Shown here: one piece after another, positions 15,887-24,052 of the stretch
How positions within the stretch are numbered: the stretch's first letter is position 1
Layout of the letters: the number at the start of each line of letters is the position of its first letter
Origin: an uncultured Collinsella sp.
GTDB taxonomy: Bacteria; Actinomycetota; Coriobacteriia; Coriobacteriales; Coriobacteriaceae
Reading direction: 5' to 3'
Assembly: GCA_937950325.1 (NCBI GenBank)
Contig: CALFDJ010000021.1
Location: 1 to 31,684 of the forward strand
DNA: 31,684 nucleotides
The notes under the pieces: model-generated
The model's input: the letters and a program-made list of their open reading frames with translations, nothing else
Database searches by the model: none
What the model was told of the DNA's origin: nothing
Program-made: the position numbers and the translations under genes

Positions 15887-16663
15887 TTACCAGCCAGTGT
15901 AGTAATCGGTGGTTCCGGCAGCGCAGCCGGAGTCATAGACCTTGCACTCGCCCTTGGACCCGGTAAACGTGGAGCCCTGGGCCTTATCGCCCGCGGCAAC
16001 GACGTAGTAGCCATCGGAATCGCGCCAAAAGCCCTCGGCGTCCTGCGTCCATTCGCCCGTGCGGTGGTGATACAACACGTTGCTGCTGTAATAAGTCTCG
16101 CGGCGGCCGTTATAGTTATTGACGCCGCTCGAGCGCGTCAGGCCCGAGCCGTTCGCGTAATACGCAGCAGACGCGTAAGACGAGCCGGAGCCGGCGTTGT
16201 AATACGAAGCCTGAACGGCCTCAGCGGCCTCGGCTTCGGCTGCGGCAGCCTCGAGCGCCTCGCGCTTGGCATCCTCTAGCGTAGAGCGAAGCTCGTCGAG
16301 CTCGGTCGACTTGGCGTCGACCTCCCCCATCGTCAACAGGCTACTCGCGCCGTCGATGCAGCCCTGCAACACAGCGCGCTCGTCATCGGTAGCATAGTCG
16401 CCATACATATTCATAATGATCTGAGCGCGCATCTCCAGGGAATCGCGCTTCGCCCCCATCGAGGCGTTCCACTCCTGCATGGAGCCATAACCGTCACCGC
16501 GGTAGTCGACGGGCTGCACCAGCGTCGCCTCGGACGGCGTAGATCCGACCGTATCGGATAGTGTTGCCGCGTGGGCATCAGTTGCGCCGGCGCCCGCCAA
16601 AAGTGCCACAGTCAGAGCGGCGGAAAGGGCGGCGGCTTTCGGTTTTCGTGAATCGATCCTCAT
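15887..16663 (-). CDS. Secreted protein with coiled-coil and a DPBB-like C-terminus
   Basis: The 258-residue product has a Sec signal peptide (basic MRIDSRKPK, hydrophobic core, cleavage near DAHAA). After it come a helical region with an Ala/Glu-rich coiled-coil stretch (about residues 130-160), a Ser/Tyr/Asn-rich linker and a C-terminal segment DGYYVVAAGDKAQGSTF then GECKVYDSGCAAGTTDYYTG. That ending resembles the last strands of double-psi beta-barrel/3D-type wall hydrolase domains, with two cysteines that may bond. I chose ATG 16663 because it gives a clean signal peptide and GGAGG lies 11 bases upstream; longer frames run back toward the metY terminator. A role in the cell envelope is likely; enzymatic activity is unproven. 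Confidence 0.8.
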   Translation of the reverse strand: MRIDSRKPKAAALSAALTVALLAGAGATDAHAATLSDTVGSTPSEATLVQPVDYRGDGYGSMQEWNASMGAKRDSLEMRAQIIMNMYGDYATDDERAVLQGCIDGASSLLTMGEVDAKSTELDELRSTLEDAKREALEAAAAEAEAAEAVQASYYNAGSGSSYASAAYYANGSGLTRSSGVNNYNGRRETYYSSNVLYHHRTGEWTQDAEGFWRDSDGYYVVAAGDKAQGSTFTGSKGECKVYDSGCAAGTTDYYTGW

Positions 16664-16874
16664 GTAGCTGGAAACCTCCGTAGTGTGTTTTTGCTGCGTT
16701 TGAGCTGCGTGTGATTCGATCGCGCCGCATAGTACCCCGAACAAATCGCGACCTGCGGTTTTACTCAAAAGGCGCACGTCAATTGCGTAAAACTCACATC
16801 CACTCAACAGGAGTTTTCCACATCTCGATTGCATAAAGCATGCCAAAAACCCTGTAACAGCGCCCTTCCTATGC

Positions 16875-16915
16875 AAAAAAGGCGCCTGTGCAACCATCGT
16901 TCGCACAGGCGCCTT
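16875..16915 (-). terminator. Intrinsic terminator of metY
   Basis: AAGGCGCCTGTGC and GCACAGGCGCCTT (16903-16915 and 16879-16891) form a perfect 13-bp stem with an 11-base loop. In the leftward transcript the stem is followed by a run of six T (16880-16875). It lies 61 bases downstream of the metY stop. The rest of the 312-bp gap to 16664 holds only the upstream region of the secreted-protein gene. Confidence 0.92.
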
Positions 16916-16975
16916 GAGCAGGCATTTTATGCAGTTATACCTATCGAGTCGCAAAGGGTCCTTGCACAAATCGCC

Positions 16976-18286
16976 TTACTCGTCCAGCGCGGCGAAGGCC
17001 TGCTTCAGATCCCAAATGATATCCTCGGCGTTCTCGGTACCGATGGAAAGACGGATCGTGGAGGGCGTGATGTTCTGCTCGGCGAGCTCCTCGGCAGAGA
17101 GCTGAGAGTGCGTGGTGGTAGCCGGGTGCACGACGAGCGACTTGACGTCGGCCACGTTGGCGAGCAGCGAGAACACCTGCAGATGATCGATGAACTTCCA
17201 AGCTGCCTCCTGGCCGCCCTTGATCTCGAAGGTGAAGATCGAGGCACCGCCACGGGGGAAGTACTTCTGATAGAGCTCGTGATCGGGATGCTCAGGCAGG
17301 CTCGGGTGGTTCACCTTGGCGACGTGGCTGTCACCAGCCAGGAACTCAACGACCTTCTTGGTGTTCTCGACATGACGGTCAACGCGCAGCGACAGGGTCT
17401 CGGTGCCCTGGAGCAAGACCCAGGCGTTGAATGGGCTGATGCAGGCGCCCTCGTCACGCAGCAGGATAGCGCGGACATAGGTCGCGAAGGCGGCGGGACC
17501 GGCAGCCTCGGCAAACGAGACGCCATGGTAGGAGGGGTTGGGCTCGGCGATCTGCGCATACTTGCCGCTCGCCTTCCAATCGAAGTTACCGCCGTCGACG
17601 ATCACACCGCCCAGCGAGGTGCCGTGGCCGCCGATGAACTTGGTTGCGGAGTGAACGACGATGTTGGCACCATGCTCCAGCGGACGGAACAGATACGGGG
17701 TGCCGAAGGTGTTGTCGACGACAACCGGTAAACCGTGCTTCTTGGCAATCTCGGAGATGGCGTCGATGTTGGGGATGTCGGAGTTGGGGTTGCCGAGCGT
17801 CTCGAGATAGATGACCGTGGTGTTGTCCTTGATGGCACCCTCGACCTCTTCAAGGTTATGGGCATCGACAAACGTGGTCTCGACGCCAAACTGGGAGAGC
17901 GTATGCTCCAGCAGGTTGTAGGAGCCACCGTAGATGGTCTTCTGAGCCACCACGTGGTCACCGGCCTGGGCAAGAGCCTGCAGGGTATAGGTGATGGCAG
18001 CAGCACCGGAGGCGACGGCAAGACCTGCCACGCCACCCTCGAGCGCGGCGATACGGTCCTCGAAGACGCCCTGGGTAGAGTTGGTCAGACGGCCGTAGAT
18101 GTTACCGGCGTCGGCAAGACCAAAGCGGTCAGCGGCGTGCTGGGAGTTGCGGAACACATAGCTCGTGGTCTGGTAGATAGGCACGGCACGGGAGTCGGAT
18201 GCAGGATCGGCGCTCTCCTGGCCAACGTGCAGCTGCAGGGTATCGAAACCAAAGGTGTGCTCGGGGTTGTTGATGAACTGGCTCAT
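16976..18286 (-). CDS. metY: O-acetylhomoserine aminocarboxypropyltransferase (O-acetylhomoserine sulfhydrylase)
   Basis: This PLP enzyme joins O-acetylhomoserine with sulfide to make homocysteine (direct sulfhydrylation route to methionine), in the cytoplasm. It belongs to the Cys/Met metabolism PLP family: TLQLHVGQ at the N-terminus, YGRLTNSTQGVFEDRIAALEGG, the PLP aspartate in VVVDNTFGTPYL and the Schiff-base lysine K216 in HSATKFIGGHG. The 436-residue length is typical of MetY and longer than cystathionine synthase/lyase. The start ATG 18286 has AAGGAG upstream. The leader (18287 to about 18464) contains a short cysteine-bearing ORF at 18349-18402, and a LysR-type regulator gene is divergent at 18561. 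A strong terminator follows. Regulation by sulfur amino acid supply is inferred. Confidence 0.95.
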   Translation of the reverse strand: MSQFINNPEHTFGFDTLQLHVGQESADPASDSRAVPIYQTTSYVFRNSQHAADRFGLADAGNIYGRLTNSTQGVFEDRIAALEGGVAGLAVASGAAAITYTLQALAQAGDHVVAQKTIYGGSYNLLEHTLSQFGVETTFVDAHNLEEVEGAIKDNTTVIYLETLGNPNSDIPNIDAISEIAKKHGLPVVVDNTFGTPYLFRPLEHGANIVVHSATKFIGGHGTSLGGVIVDGGNFDWKASGKYAQIAEPNPSYHGVSFAEAAGPAAFATYVRAILLRDEGACISPFNAWVLLQGTETLSLRVDRHVENTKKVVEFLAGDSHVAKVNHPSLPEHPDHELYQKYFPRGGASIFTFEIKGGQEAAWKFIDHLQVFSLLANVADVKSLVVHPATTTHSQLSAEELAEQNITPSTIRLSIGTENAEDIIWDLKQAFAALDE

Positions 18287-18288
18287 GA

Positions 18289-18303
18289 TGATCTCCTTGA
18301 TCA
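18289..18303 (-). promoter_or_regulatory. Hairpin holding the metY ribosome binding site
   Basis: In the leftward mRNA TGATC-AAGGA-GATCA can fold with the AAGGA of the ribosome binding site in the loop. The same hexamer TGATCA also occurs at the uORF stop codon (18351-18346), allowing alternative pairing. Short stem, so modest confidence. Confidence 0.4.
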
Positions 18304-18348
18304 AATAAAAGTAAATAAATAAGAGAGAAGTAAGTCGCTGTCTCCTGA

Positions 18349-18402
18349 TCACGCCGACGGGCGCAAACAGGAGCCCGGCATTCGTCTTGGTAAGCAATTC
18401 AT
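18349..18402 (-). CDS. Putative leader peptide (uORF) of metY
   Basis: A 17-codon ORF encodes MNCLPRRMPGSCLRPSA with two cysteines and an internal methionine. Its ribosome binding site, AAAGGAGG, stands seven bases before the ATG, the best such site in this part of the window. It lies in the metY leader, 62 bases upstream of the metY start. The segment CTCCT (18373-18369), which spans the Ser-Cys codons, is complementary to the AGGAG of the metY ribosome binding site (18297-18293) and to CAGGAG just after the uORF stop (18347-18342). A ribosome waiting at the second cysteine codon would cover CTCCT and could free metY translation. Structure and logic are inferred; the ORF and site are visible. 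Confidence 0.6.
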   Translation of the reverse strand: MNCLPRRMPGSCLRPSA

Positions 18403-18470
18403 ATGCGGGCCTCCTTTCGCATCCCGGTTCCGTGGTTGGCTTAATTACCTACCGCCTTTGTGTGTTTTGA

Positions 18471-18499
18471 ATAGTACGAGCATTGTTTCCCTCGGTCAA
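18471..18499 (-). promoter_or_regulatory. Promoter of the metY leader transcript
   Basis: Read leftward, -35 TTGACC (18499-18494) and -10 TACTAT (18476-18471) are spaced by exactly 17 bases. This predicts a 5' leader of about 180 bases containing the leader peptide. Confidence 0.7.
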
Positions 18500-18534
18500 T
18501 CACTTAAAAGCGCTAACCTGTTATCTGTTTTATA

Positions 18535-18544
18535 GATAGCTATC
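18535..18544. promoter_or_regulatory. Possible LysR operator
   Basis: The palindrome GATAGCTATC, with neighbouring TATC...GATA half-sites (about 18521-18538), lies between the divergent metY and lysR-type genes. LysR regulators usually bind such dyads close to their own promoter, but no exact consensus is known for this protein. Confidence 0.35.
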
Positions 18545-18560
18545 GAAGGGACAGGCGCCG

Positions 18561-19463
18561 ATGACCCTCCAGCAGCTTCGCTTTTTGATCGCCGTAGCAG
18601 AGTCCGGCTCAATTAACGCCGCAGCGCAGCGCCTCTATACCGCACAGTCCAATATCTCCAACGCCGTCAAAAGCCTAGAGCAGGAACTTCATATCGGTAT
18701 TTTTACGCGCTCCAGCCGCGGCGTCACGCTCACCAACGACGGTACCGAGCTTTTGGGTTATGCACGCCAGGTCGTAGAGCAGGCCGACATGCTCGAGGCC
18801 CGCTACGAGGACGGCGGCACCCCGCAAGCCCGCCTCGCCATTTCCGCCCAGCACTACGCCTTTTCGGTCGAGGCCTTTGTCAACGTGGTCGAGCGCTGCC
18901 GCGACAGCAAGTTCGAGTTCATCATGCGCGAGACCACCACATCGCAGATCATCGATGACGTCCGCGCATTTCGCAGCGATATCGGCATTCTGTATCTGGA
19001 TGACTTTAACGCCCGCGTTCTGCAGAAGGCCTTCGCCGATGCCCGCGCAAGCTTCCATCCCCTCTTCGACGCGACGGTCCACGTCTTCGTTAGCGAGCGC
19101 CACCCGCTCGCACGCCGCCCTCAGCTGTCCCTTGCCGACCTTACTCCCTATACGCGCTACAGCTTTGAGCAAGGCACCTCGAACTCCTTCTATTACGCCG
19201 AGGAACCTTTTAGCTATATCCCTTGCGACCGCAACATACGAATCTCGGACCGCGGAACACTTACTAACTTACTTATCACGTCGAACGGTTACACCCTGTC
19301 GACCGGTGTCCTCTCCAATGAAATGCAATGGGGTATGGCATCGATCCCGTTAGCAGACGCCCCAACGATGCACGTAGGCTATATCATGCACAACGAGCGC
19401 AAGCCCTCTTCCCTCTTGCAGCAATACCTCGACGAGCTCAACCGCATCATCCATGCCAACTAA
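18561..19463 (+). CDS. LysR family transcriptional regulator
   Basis: The N-terminal winged helix-turn-helix is clear: MTLQQLRFLIAVAESGSINA, AAQRLYTAQSNISNAVKSLE and LFTR-like IFTRSSRGVTLTNDG (residues 1-62). A linker helix and an inducer-binding domain follow to residue 300, the usual family length. It is divergent from metY across a 274-bp gap, the classic arrangement in which a LysR protein controls its neighbour in response to a pathway intermediate such as O-acetylserine or O-acetylhomoserine. It resembles CysB/MetR/CmbR in context, though the effector is not known from sequence. The start ATG 18561 has GAAGGGACAGG upstream. Confidence 0.92.
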   Translation: MTLQQLRFLIAVAESGSINAAAQRLYTAQSNISNAVKSLEQELHIGIFTRSSRGVTLTNDGTELLGYARQVVEQADMLEARYEDGGTPQARLAISAQHYAFSVEAFVNVVERCRDSKFEFIMRETTTSQIIDDVRAFRSDIGILYLDDFNARVLQKAFADARASFHPLFDATVHVFVSERHPLARRPQLSLADLTPYTRYSFEQGTSNSFYYAEEPFSYIPCDRNIRISDRGTLTNLLITSNGYTLSTGVLSNEMQWGMASIPLADAPTMHVGYIMHNERKPSSLLQQYLDELNRIIHAN

Positions 19464-19562
19464 CCGTCGGAAGACGGGGTAGAAATCGTAGATTGCTAGC
19501 CCCCGGCGGGCATGGCGCTACAATGGTCACTCACACGAAACGTACCCAACGAAAGGAAGCCC

Positions 19563-20048
19563 GTGAAGGTCATCATCTATACCGACGGCTCGGCCCGATC
19601 AAATCCGGGACGCGGCGGCTACGGCGCCGTACTCAAATACACCAACCCCGCCGGCAAGACCTTCACCTCCGAGCTTTCACGCGGCTACGCCAAGACCACC
19701 AACAACCGCATGGAACTCATGGCGGTCATCGTGGCGCTCGAGGCGCTCAACCGCCCCTGCGAGGTCGAGGTCCATTCCGATTCGCAGTACGTCGTCAACG
19801 CTTTCAATAAACACTGGATCGACGGCTGGAAAAAGCGCGGCTGGAAGACCGCCAACAAGCAGCCTGTCAAGAACCGCGATCTGTGGGAACGCCTGCTTGC
19901 CGCAAAGAGCAAGCACAAAGTGGAGTTCATCTGGGTTAAGGGCCACGCCGGCCATGAGCTCAACGAGCGCTGCGACGAGCTTGCCACCACAGCGGCCGAC
20001 GGGGCCAACCTCGATATCGACACCGGTTTTAACGAGAGCGACCTGTAA
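19563..20048 (+). CDS. rnhA: Ribonuclease HI
   Basis: RNase HI cuts the RNA strand of RNA-DNA hybrids with two metal ions. All catalytic residues are in place: D8 in IIYTDGSA, E51 in NNRMELMAVI, D73 in HSDSQYV and D138 in NERCDELA, with H128 in VKGHAGHELN. The basic handle WIDGWKKRGWKTANKQPVKNRDLW is also present. The 161-residue length matches. GTG 19563 is the start, with AAAGGAAG three bases before it; an upstream in-frame ATG at 19512 would add 17 residues without a ribosome binding site. It stands alone between the LysR gene and an oxidoreductase gene. Confidence 0.97.
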   Translation: MKVIIYTDGSARSNPGRGGYGAVLKYTNPAGKTFTSELSRGYAKTTNNRMELMAVIVALEALNRPCEVEVHSDSQYVVNAFNKHWIDGWKKRGWKTANKQPVKNRDLWERLLAAKSKHKVEFIWVKGHAGHELNERCDELATTAADGANLDIDTGFNESDL

Positions 20049-20121
20049 CGGCGTTTTCACACGCTTTTGTGTCCTCCCGCGCTACACTCGTCCTGTAGGC
20101 CAAACGACGCAAGGGGGACAC

Positions 20122-21228
20122 ATGCTGCGCATCGCAACCATCGGCACATCCATGATCACCGACGACTTTATCCAAGTCGTCAATGCCAACGACCAGGCTA
20201 CATTCGTAGGCACGCTCTCGCGCGATGCCGAGCGCGGCGCCGCCTTTACCGCCGAACACGGCGGCGAGCGTAACTTCACCGCACTTGACGAGCTTGCGGC
20301 AGCCGTCGACGTCGACGCCGTCTACATCGGCAGCCCCAATGCGCTCCACTACGAGCAAGCGCTCGCCTGTATCGCCGGTGGCAAGCACGTCATCGTCGAG
20401 AAGCCCTTCTGCGCCACCGAAGCGCAGGCGCTGGAAGTCTTCCGCGCTGCCGAGGCAGCAGGTGTCGTGGCCCTCGAGGCCATGCGTCCCCTCCACGATC
20501 CCGCCTTCCACGCCATCGAGGACGCCCTGGGCGAGATCGCCCCCATCCGCCGCGTCTCATTGCGCTTTGGCAAATATTCCTCGCGCTACAACGAGATTCT
20601 CGCGGGACGCGCCACCAATATCTTCGACTGCAATATGGCGTCGGGTTCCCTCATGGACATTGGCATCTACACCGTCGAGCCCATGGTCGAGATTTTTGGC
20701 ATGCCCTCCGGCCTTACGAGCATGACTACTCTGCTCGACCCCACCACGCGACAGCTCACGCACGGCCCCATCGACGGCTGCGGATCCATCCTCGCCAGTT
20801 ACGGCGGAGGCCGTATCTCCGTCGAGCTCGCGCACTCCAAAATTACGAATGACCTGCTGCCCTCGCAGATCGAAGGCGAGCGTGGCACTATCCAGATCGA
20901 CCATCTGACCACGCCCCGCAACGTCCGCATCGACTATCGCGGCGACGTCGTACGCGGCTCGGCGACCGAGGCACCGCGCGAACAGGGCGACAACGGCCGC
21001 GTGCTCGACCTGCCCAAATCGAGCAACACTATGGAATACGAACTCACAGACTTTATCACCGCCATAGGCGGCATCGATAACGTTAAGGAAGAGATTTGGG
21101 AGACCCCGGCGGGACGCCACGAACTTGGCCACTACCGCGATGTCACGCTCGTCTCGCTGCGCATCATGGATGCCGTGCGTCAGCAGGCCGGCATAACCTT
21201 CCCGGCCGACGCAGGCAAGCAGGCATAG
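20122..21228 (+). CDS. Gfo/Idh/MocA family oxidoreductase
   Basis: The 368-residue protein has an N-terminal Rossmann domain (LRIATIGTSMITDDFI; AVYIGSPNALHYEQA) and the signature HVIVEKPFCATEAQA containing the catalytic-region lysine, then the C-terminal domain with GSLMDIGIYTVEPMVEIFG. It is a paralogue of the enzyme at 11694-12713 but clearly distinct. Substrates of this family are sugars or polyols; none can be assigned. The start ATG 20122 has AAGGGGGA upstream; in-frame sequence before that point belongs to the RNase H region. The acylphosphatase gene starts two bases after its stop, so the two are in one operon. Confidence 0.92.
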   Translation: MLRIATIGTSMITDDFIQVVNANDQATFVGTLSRDAERGAAFTAEHGGERNFTALDELAAAVDVDAVYIGSPNALHYEQALACIAGGKHVIVEKPFCATEAQALEVFRAAEAAGVVALEAMRPLHDPAFHAIEDALGEIAPIRRVSLRFGKYSSRYNEILAGRATNIFDCNMASGSLMDIGIYTVEPMVEIFGMPSGLTSMTTLLDPTTRQLTHGPIDGCGSILASYGGGRISVELAHSKITNDLLPSQIEGERGTIQIDHLTTPRNVRIDYRGDVVRGSATEAPREQGDNGRVLDLPKSSNTMEYELTDFITAIGGIDNVKEEIWETPAGRHELGHYRDVTLVSLRIMDAVRQQAGITFPADAGKQA

Positions 21229-21230
21229 CG

Positions 21231-21641
21231 ATGGGCCTCTTCGATACGTTCTTCTCCAGCGTCACCGGCGGCAGTCGAGAGCCTCAAAAACCGTCAAACG
21301 TCGAGCTCGAGCTGCGCCGCAGGCTTACCGTGCTTGCAAGCGACGAGGCCACTCAAGACACTCCCCTGCGTTATTTCCTGCGCTGGGCGGGGCAAGTCCA
21401 AGGCGTTGGTTTTCGCTTTACCAACACCAACCTCGCGCAGGCACGCGCACTCACCGGCTGGGTGCGTAACATGGAAGACGGCTCAGTCGAGATGGAGATA
21501 CAGGGAGCTCCGGCAGACATCCTATCTCATCTCGAGGCACTTCATGCCTCCTACGAGCGCATGGGAACGCGTTTTCGCCTTGTAGATGCCCAGGCCCGAG
21601 CCCCACTTGCCAATGAAGACGGTTTCAGTCCTCATTATTAG
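21231..21641 (+). CDS. acyP: Acylphosphatase with N-terminal extension
   Basis: Acylphosphatases hydrolyse carboxyl-phosphate bonds such as acetyl phosphate or 1,3-bisphosphoglycerate. The signature WAGQVQGVGFRFTN supplies the catalytic arginine R62, and TGWVRNMEDGSVEMEIQG supplies the asparagine N80. The core domain of about 90 residues is preceded by about 45 extra residues, starting MGLFDTFFSSVTGG, whose role is unclear. The ATG at 21231 lies two bases after the preceding stop, pointing to coupled translation. A Fur-family gene follows after 62 bases. Confidence 0.9.
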   Translation: MGLFDTFFSSVTGGSREPQKPSNVELELRRRLTVLASDEATQDTPLRYFLRWAGQVQGVGFRFTNTNLAQARALTGWVRNMEDGSVEMEIQGAPADILSHLEALHASYERMGTRFRLVDAQARAPLANEDGFSPHY

Positions 21642-21703
21642 TATTGTGTGCTAAATACGGTATCATTTACCTACGACCGTTGATAGAAAAAGAGGCGAGG
21701 CGC

Positions 21704-22084
21704 ATGGCGGTGCAAAGAAGGAATACCAAGCAGCGAAAGCTGGTTCTTGACGCCGTGCGCCAAAGCTATAACCATCCCACCGCCGACGAAATCTACAACG
21801 TCGTGCGCGCGCAGGATGACAAAATCAGCCGCGGTACGGTCTACCGCAACCTCAATCTCTTGGCCGACGCCGGCGAGATCCTCTCCATCAAGACGCCGGG
21901 CGGCAGCCGCTTCGATCGCACGATCGAGCCGCACGCACATATCATCTGCACCTCATGCAGCCGCGTCATCGACGTACCGCTCCCCTTCGATGCCCAGCTC
22001 GACGCCAAAGCGTCCGAGCAAATCGGCTGGCACGTCATGTCGCACTACACCATCTTCGAGGGTCTCTGCCCCGACTGCCGGTAG
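21704..22084 (+). CDS. Fur/PerR family metal-dependent regulator
   Basis: The 126-residue protein has a winged helix (residues about 8-70: KQRKLVLDAVRQSYNHPTAD, then ISRGTVYRNLNLLADAGEI) and a metal-binding dimerisation half. PHAHIICTSC and CPDC give the structural zinc site with two CxxC pairs (C82/C85, C122/C125). The short length and the histidine pair are nearer to PerR than to Fur, so peroxide sensing is plausible in this anaerobe, but metal specificity cannot be read. ATG 21704 follows a purine-rich GAGGCGAGG. It is possibly cotranscribed with the acylphosphatase gene. Confidence 0.9.
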   Translation: MAVQRRNTKQRKLVLDAVRQSYNHPTADEIYNVVRAQDDKISRGTVYRNLNLLADAGEILSIKTPGGSRFDRTIEPHAHIICTSCSRVIDVPLPFDAQLDAKASEQIGWHVMSHYTIFEGLCPDCR

Positions 22085-22161
22085 ATGTTTGGAACATGCC
22101 TTAAAATCCACCTTTCCGCACTTTGCAGCAAAAAGTAAATTCCTAGACATGTCCCAAATGT

Positions 22162-22959
22162 CTACTCAGCAAGTAGACGACGCAGCTCTTCTTCGACCGT
22201 GCGCACGTAGCGGACGCGGTCGTTAATGCCACGCATAGAGGGGTTGCAGCTCTCCATCAGATAGGGATGGCCCACGACGTTGAGCATGTCGCGATCGTTT
22301 TCGTTATCGCCAAACGCCATCATCTCATCGGGCGAAATACCCAGGGCACGACCGTAATCGGCAAGCGCGGAGCCCTTGCCCGAACCGAAACCGATAAAGT
22401 CCGTCCATTCGGTTCCCGACGTCATCACGTCAACACGGTCGCTAAAGAGGCGCTCAAAATACTCCAGAGCCGCCGGCTGATCCACCTCGGGCGTCTGGGA
22501 GGCAATCTTAATGACGTCCTCGTCGATGTCCTCGGGGCGGTCGACCACCGCCACATCGCAGTGGACCTCATAGCGCAAATGATCGACGAACGCATCGTTG
22601 CCGCTCATGGTGTAGAGGTGTCCCTCACACGAAAGGGTCACGTCGGCATGGGGATACGCAACCACGGCATTCGCGATATCCATAGCAAGGCTACGCTCCA
22701 TGGAACGCTTGACAACGGCATGCCCCCCGCTCATCACCAGGGCTCCGTTTTCGCATACATAGGCGAGCTCATCGGCCACCGGGGCAAACAGGTAGCGCAA
22801 GCTCGCATATTGACGGCCGCTCGCCGGCATAAACACGATACCGCGACGATGCAGTTCATCGATGAGTTCAAAGGCCTCGGAACGCGGCTCGCGCTCCCCC
22901 GGATGCAGCAACGTGCCGTCCAAATCGCATGCAATCAGCTTGATTCCTTCAAGACCCAT
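22162..22959 (-). CDS. HAD superfamily (Cof-type) hydrolase
   Basis: This is a haloacid-dehalogenase-fold phosphatase with the nucleophile motif ACDLDGTLL (D12, acid/base D14), motif II in FMPASGRQ, motif III lysine near GFGSGKGSAL and motif IV MMAFGDNENDRDML. A cap domain lies between motifs II and III, as in Cof/YidA-type sugar-phosphate or nucleotide phosphatases. 265 residues is typical. ATG 22959 is chosen, with GGGGAAG upstream; a TTG at 22971 would overlap that site. It is convergent with the Fur-family gene. Physiological substrate unknown. Confidence 0.9.
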   Translation of the reverse strand: MGLEGIKLIACDLDGTLLHPGEREPRSEAFELIDELHRRGIVFMPASGRQYASLRYLFAPVADELAYVCENGALVMSGGHAVVKRSMERSLAMDIANAVVAYPHADVTLSCEGHLYTMSGNDAFVDHLRYEVHCDVAVVDRPEDIDEDVIKIASQTPEVDQPAALEYFERLFSDRVDVMTSGTEWTDFIGFGSGKGSALADYGRALGISPDEMMAFGDNENDRDMLNVVGHPYLMESCNPSMRGINDRVRYVRTVEEELRRLLAE

Positions 22960-23041
22960 ATGCTTCCCCAAAGCCTCCTATCAACAGCAAGACGGACCTT
23001 GATTGGTCGCCCCTCAAAGCCCGCCTTGCGTATACACGCGC

Positions 23042-23620
23042 TTAGCCGCGCGTCTTTTTTACGATGGTAAAGTCGGGAGCCATGCTCACGACGGCCTCCG
23101 CCGCACTCGATGCAAAGCGCCGGTCCGAATCGAGTTCACGGGTAACCGTCGAGAGCCGAACGCCCTCGACGCCCCGGAGCATGCGGCCCAAAACAGGCTG
23201 CACCGGCGTATACATGCGCACGGTATGCTCGTCCGAATCGCCTCGGAAAAGCGGCGCATGCATATTGCCGATCTCCCAGCACGCATGCGCGAGCGCAATC
23301 GGGTCCATGCGGTCAACTTCGACCAAATAAACCTCGGCGCTGCGCAGGCGCACGACAACCGCCACGGGCACCACGCCCGAACGGTCGACGGCGAGTACGT
23401 CACCGTCGACAAGACGACCGCCGTCGGCAGTATCCAGCCGAACATCGACCGTGCGCCCCAGCTCCGTCACGCCCACAAACGCGTATACATCAGCCTGGTC
23501 CCAATCGAGCAGCAGCTCGTCAACTTCAAAGACGCCGCCCAGCTCCCGGCGAAGCAGGAGTTCATAGGACGGATCGTTGAGATTTCCCAAGCATGTCGTC
23601 GAAACCAAGCGTTCAGGCAT
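23042..23620 (-). CDS. UreE-like metallochaperone-fold protein
   Basis: The 192-residue protein resembles UreE, the nickel chaperone of urease: an N-terminal domain, then DVRLDTADGGRLVDGDVLA, an EVYLVEVDRMDPIALAHA strand-helix and the core CWEIGNMHAPLF, which matches the UreE motif with its metal-binding histidine (H121). There is no histidine-rich tail and no urease gene in the window. The gene begins three bases after the stop of slyD, whose product is itself a nickel-linked chaperone in other bacteria, so translation is probably coupled. Another 40 residues after the core end in APDFTIVKKTRG. It may serve urease or another nickel or zinc enzyme elsewhere. The fold match is by eye only. Confidence 0.65.
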   Translation of the reverse strand: MPERLVSTTCLGNLNDPSYELLLRRELGGVFEVDELLLDWDQADVYAFVGVTELGRTVDVRLDTADGGRLVDGDVLAVDRSGVVPVAVVVRLRSAEVYLVEVDRMDPIALAHACWEIGNMHAPLFRGDSDEHTVRMYTPVQPVLGRMLRGVEGVRLSTVTRELDSDRRFASSAAEAVVSMAPDFTIVKKTRG

Positions 23621-23623
23621 ACT

Positions 23624-24052
23624 CTAACCCTCGACCTCGACGAGCTCGATATCAAAGTTGAGGTCCTTGCCGGCCAGCTCGTGGTTGGCGTCGAGCGTCA
23701 CAGCCTCGGGCGTCACGTCGATGACGACGGCGGGGACGGGCATGCCGCTCGGCGTGGACAGGAAGAGCTTCATGCCCTTCTCGATCTGCTCGATGTTGGG
23801 AACCTGCTCGGCCGGGAAGGTAATAACCATCTCAGGATTGTGCTCGCCGTAGGCATCGGCAGCCGGGATGTGCACGGTCTTCTTCTCGCCCACCTGCATG
23901 TCGACAACAGCGGCGTCGAAGCCCTTGATCATCTGACCGGCGCCGCAGGTGAACTCCAGCGGCTCGCCGCGATCGTAGGAGCTATCGAACTGCGTGCCGT
24001 CGTCGAGCGTGCCGCGATAATGGGTCTTGACCTTCTTGCCCTGGTTGGACAT
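23624..24052 (-). CDS. slyD: SlyD-type FKBP peptidyl-prolyl isomerase
   Basis: This cytoplasmic isomerase/chaperone accelerates proline-limited folding. The FKBP half has VKTHYRGTLDDGTQFDSSYD and PLEFTCGAGQMIKGFDAAV; the SlyD-specific insert-in-flap domain lies at about residues 72-125 (MVITFPAEQVPNIEQIEKGM and PAVVIDVTPEAVTLDANHELAG). The C-terminus stops right after the fold (LVEVEG), so the metal-binding histidine/cysteine tail of the E. coli protein is missing. 142 residues. ATG 24052 has GGAGG upstream. It forms a two-gene unit with the UreE-like gene and is divergent from the M19 dipeptidase gene. Confidence 0.93.
   Translation of the reverse strand: MSNQGKKVKTHYRGTLDDGTQFDSSYDRGEPLEFTCGAGQMIKGFDAAVVDMQVGEKKTVHIPAADAYGEHNPEMVITFPAEQVPNIEQIEKGMKLFLSTPSGMPVPAVVIDVTPEAVTLDANHELAGKDLNFDIELVEVEG

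Noticed and set aside
18287..18464. SAM riboswitch or T-box in the metY leader
   Set aside because: I found no S-box core or T-box (TGGNACCGCG-like) sequence; the leader is short and is better explained by the upstream ORF.
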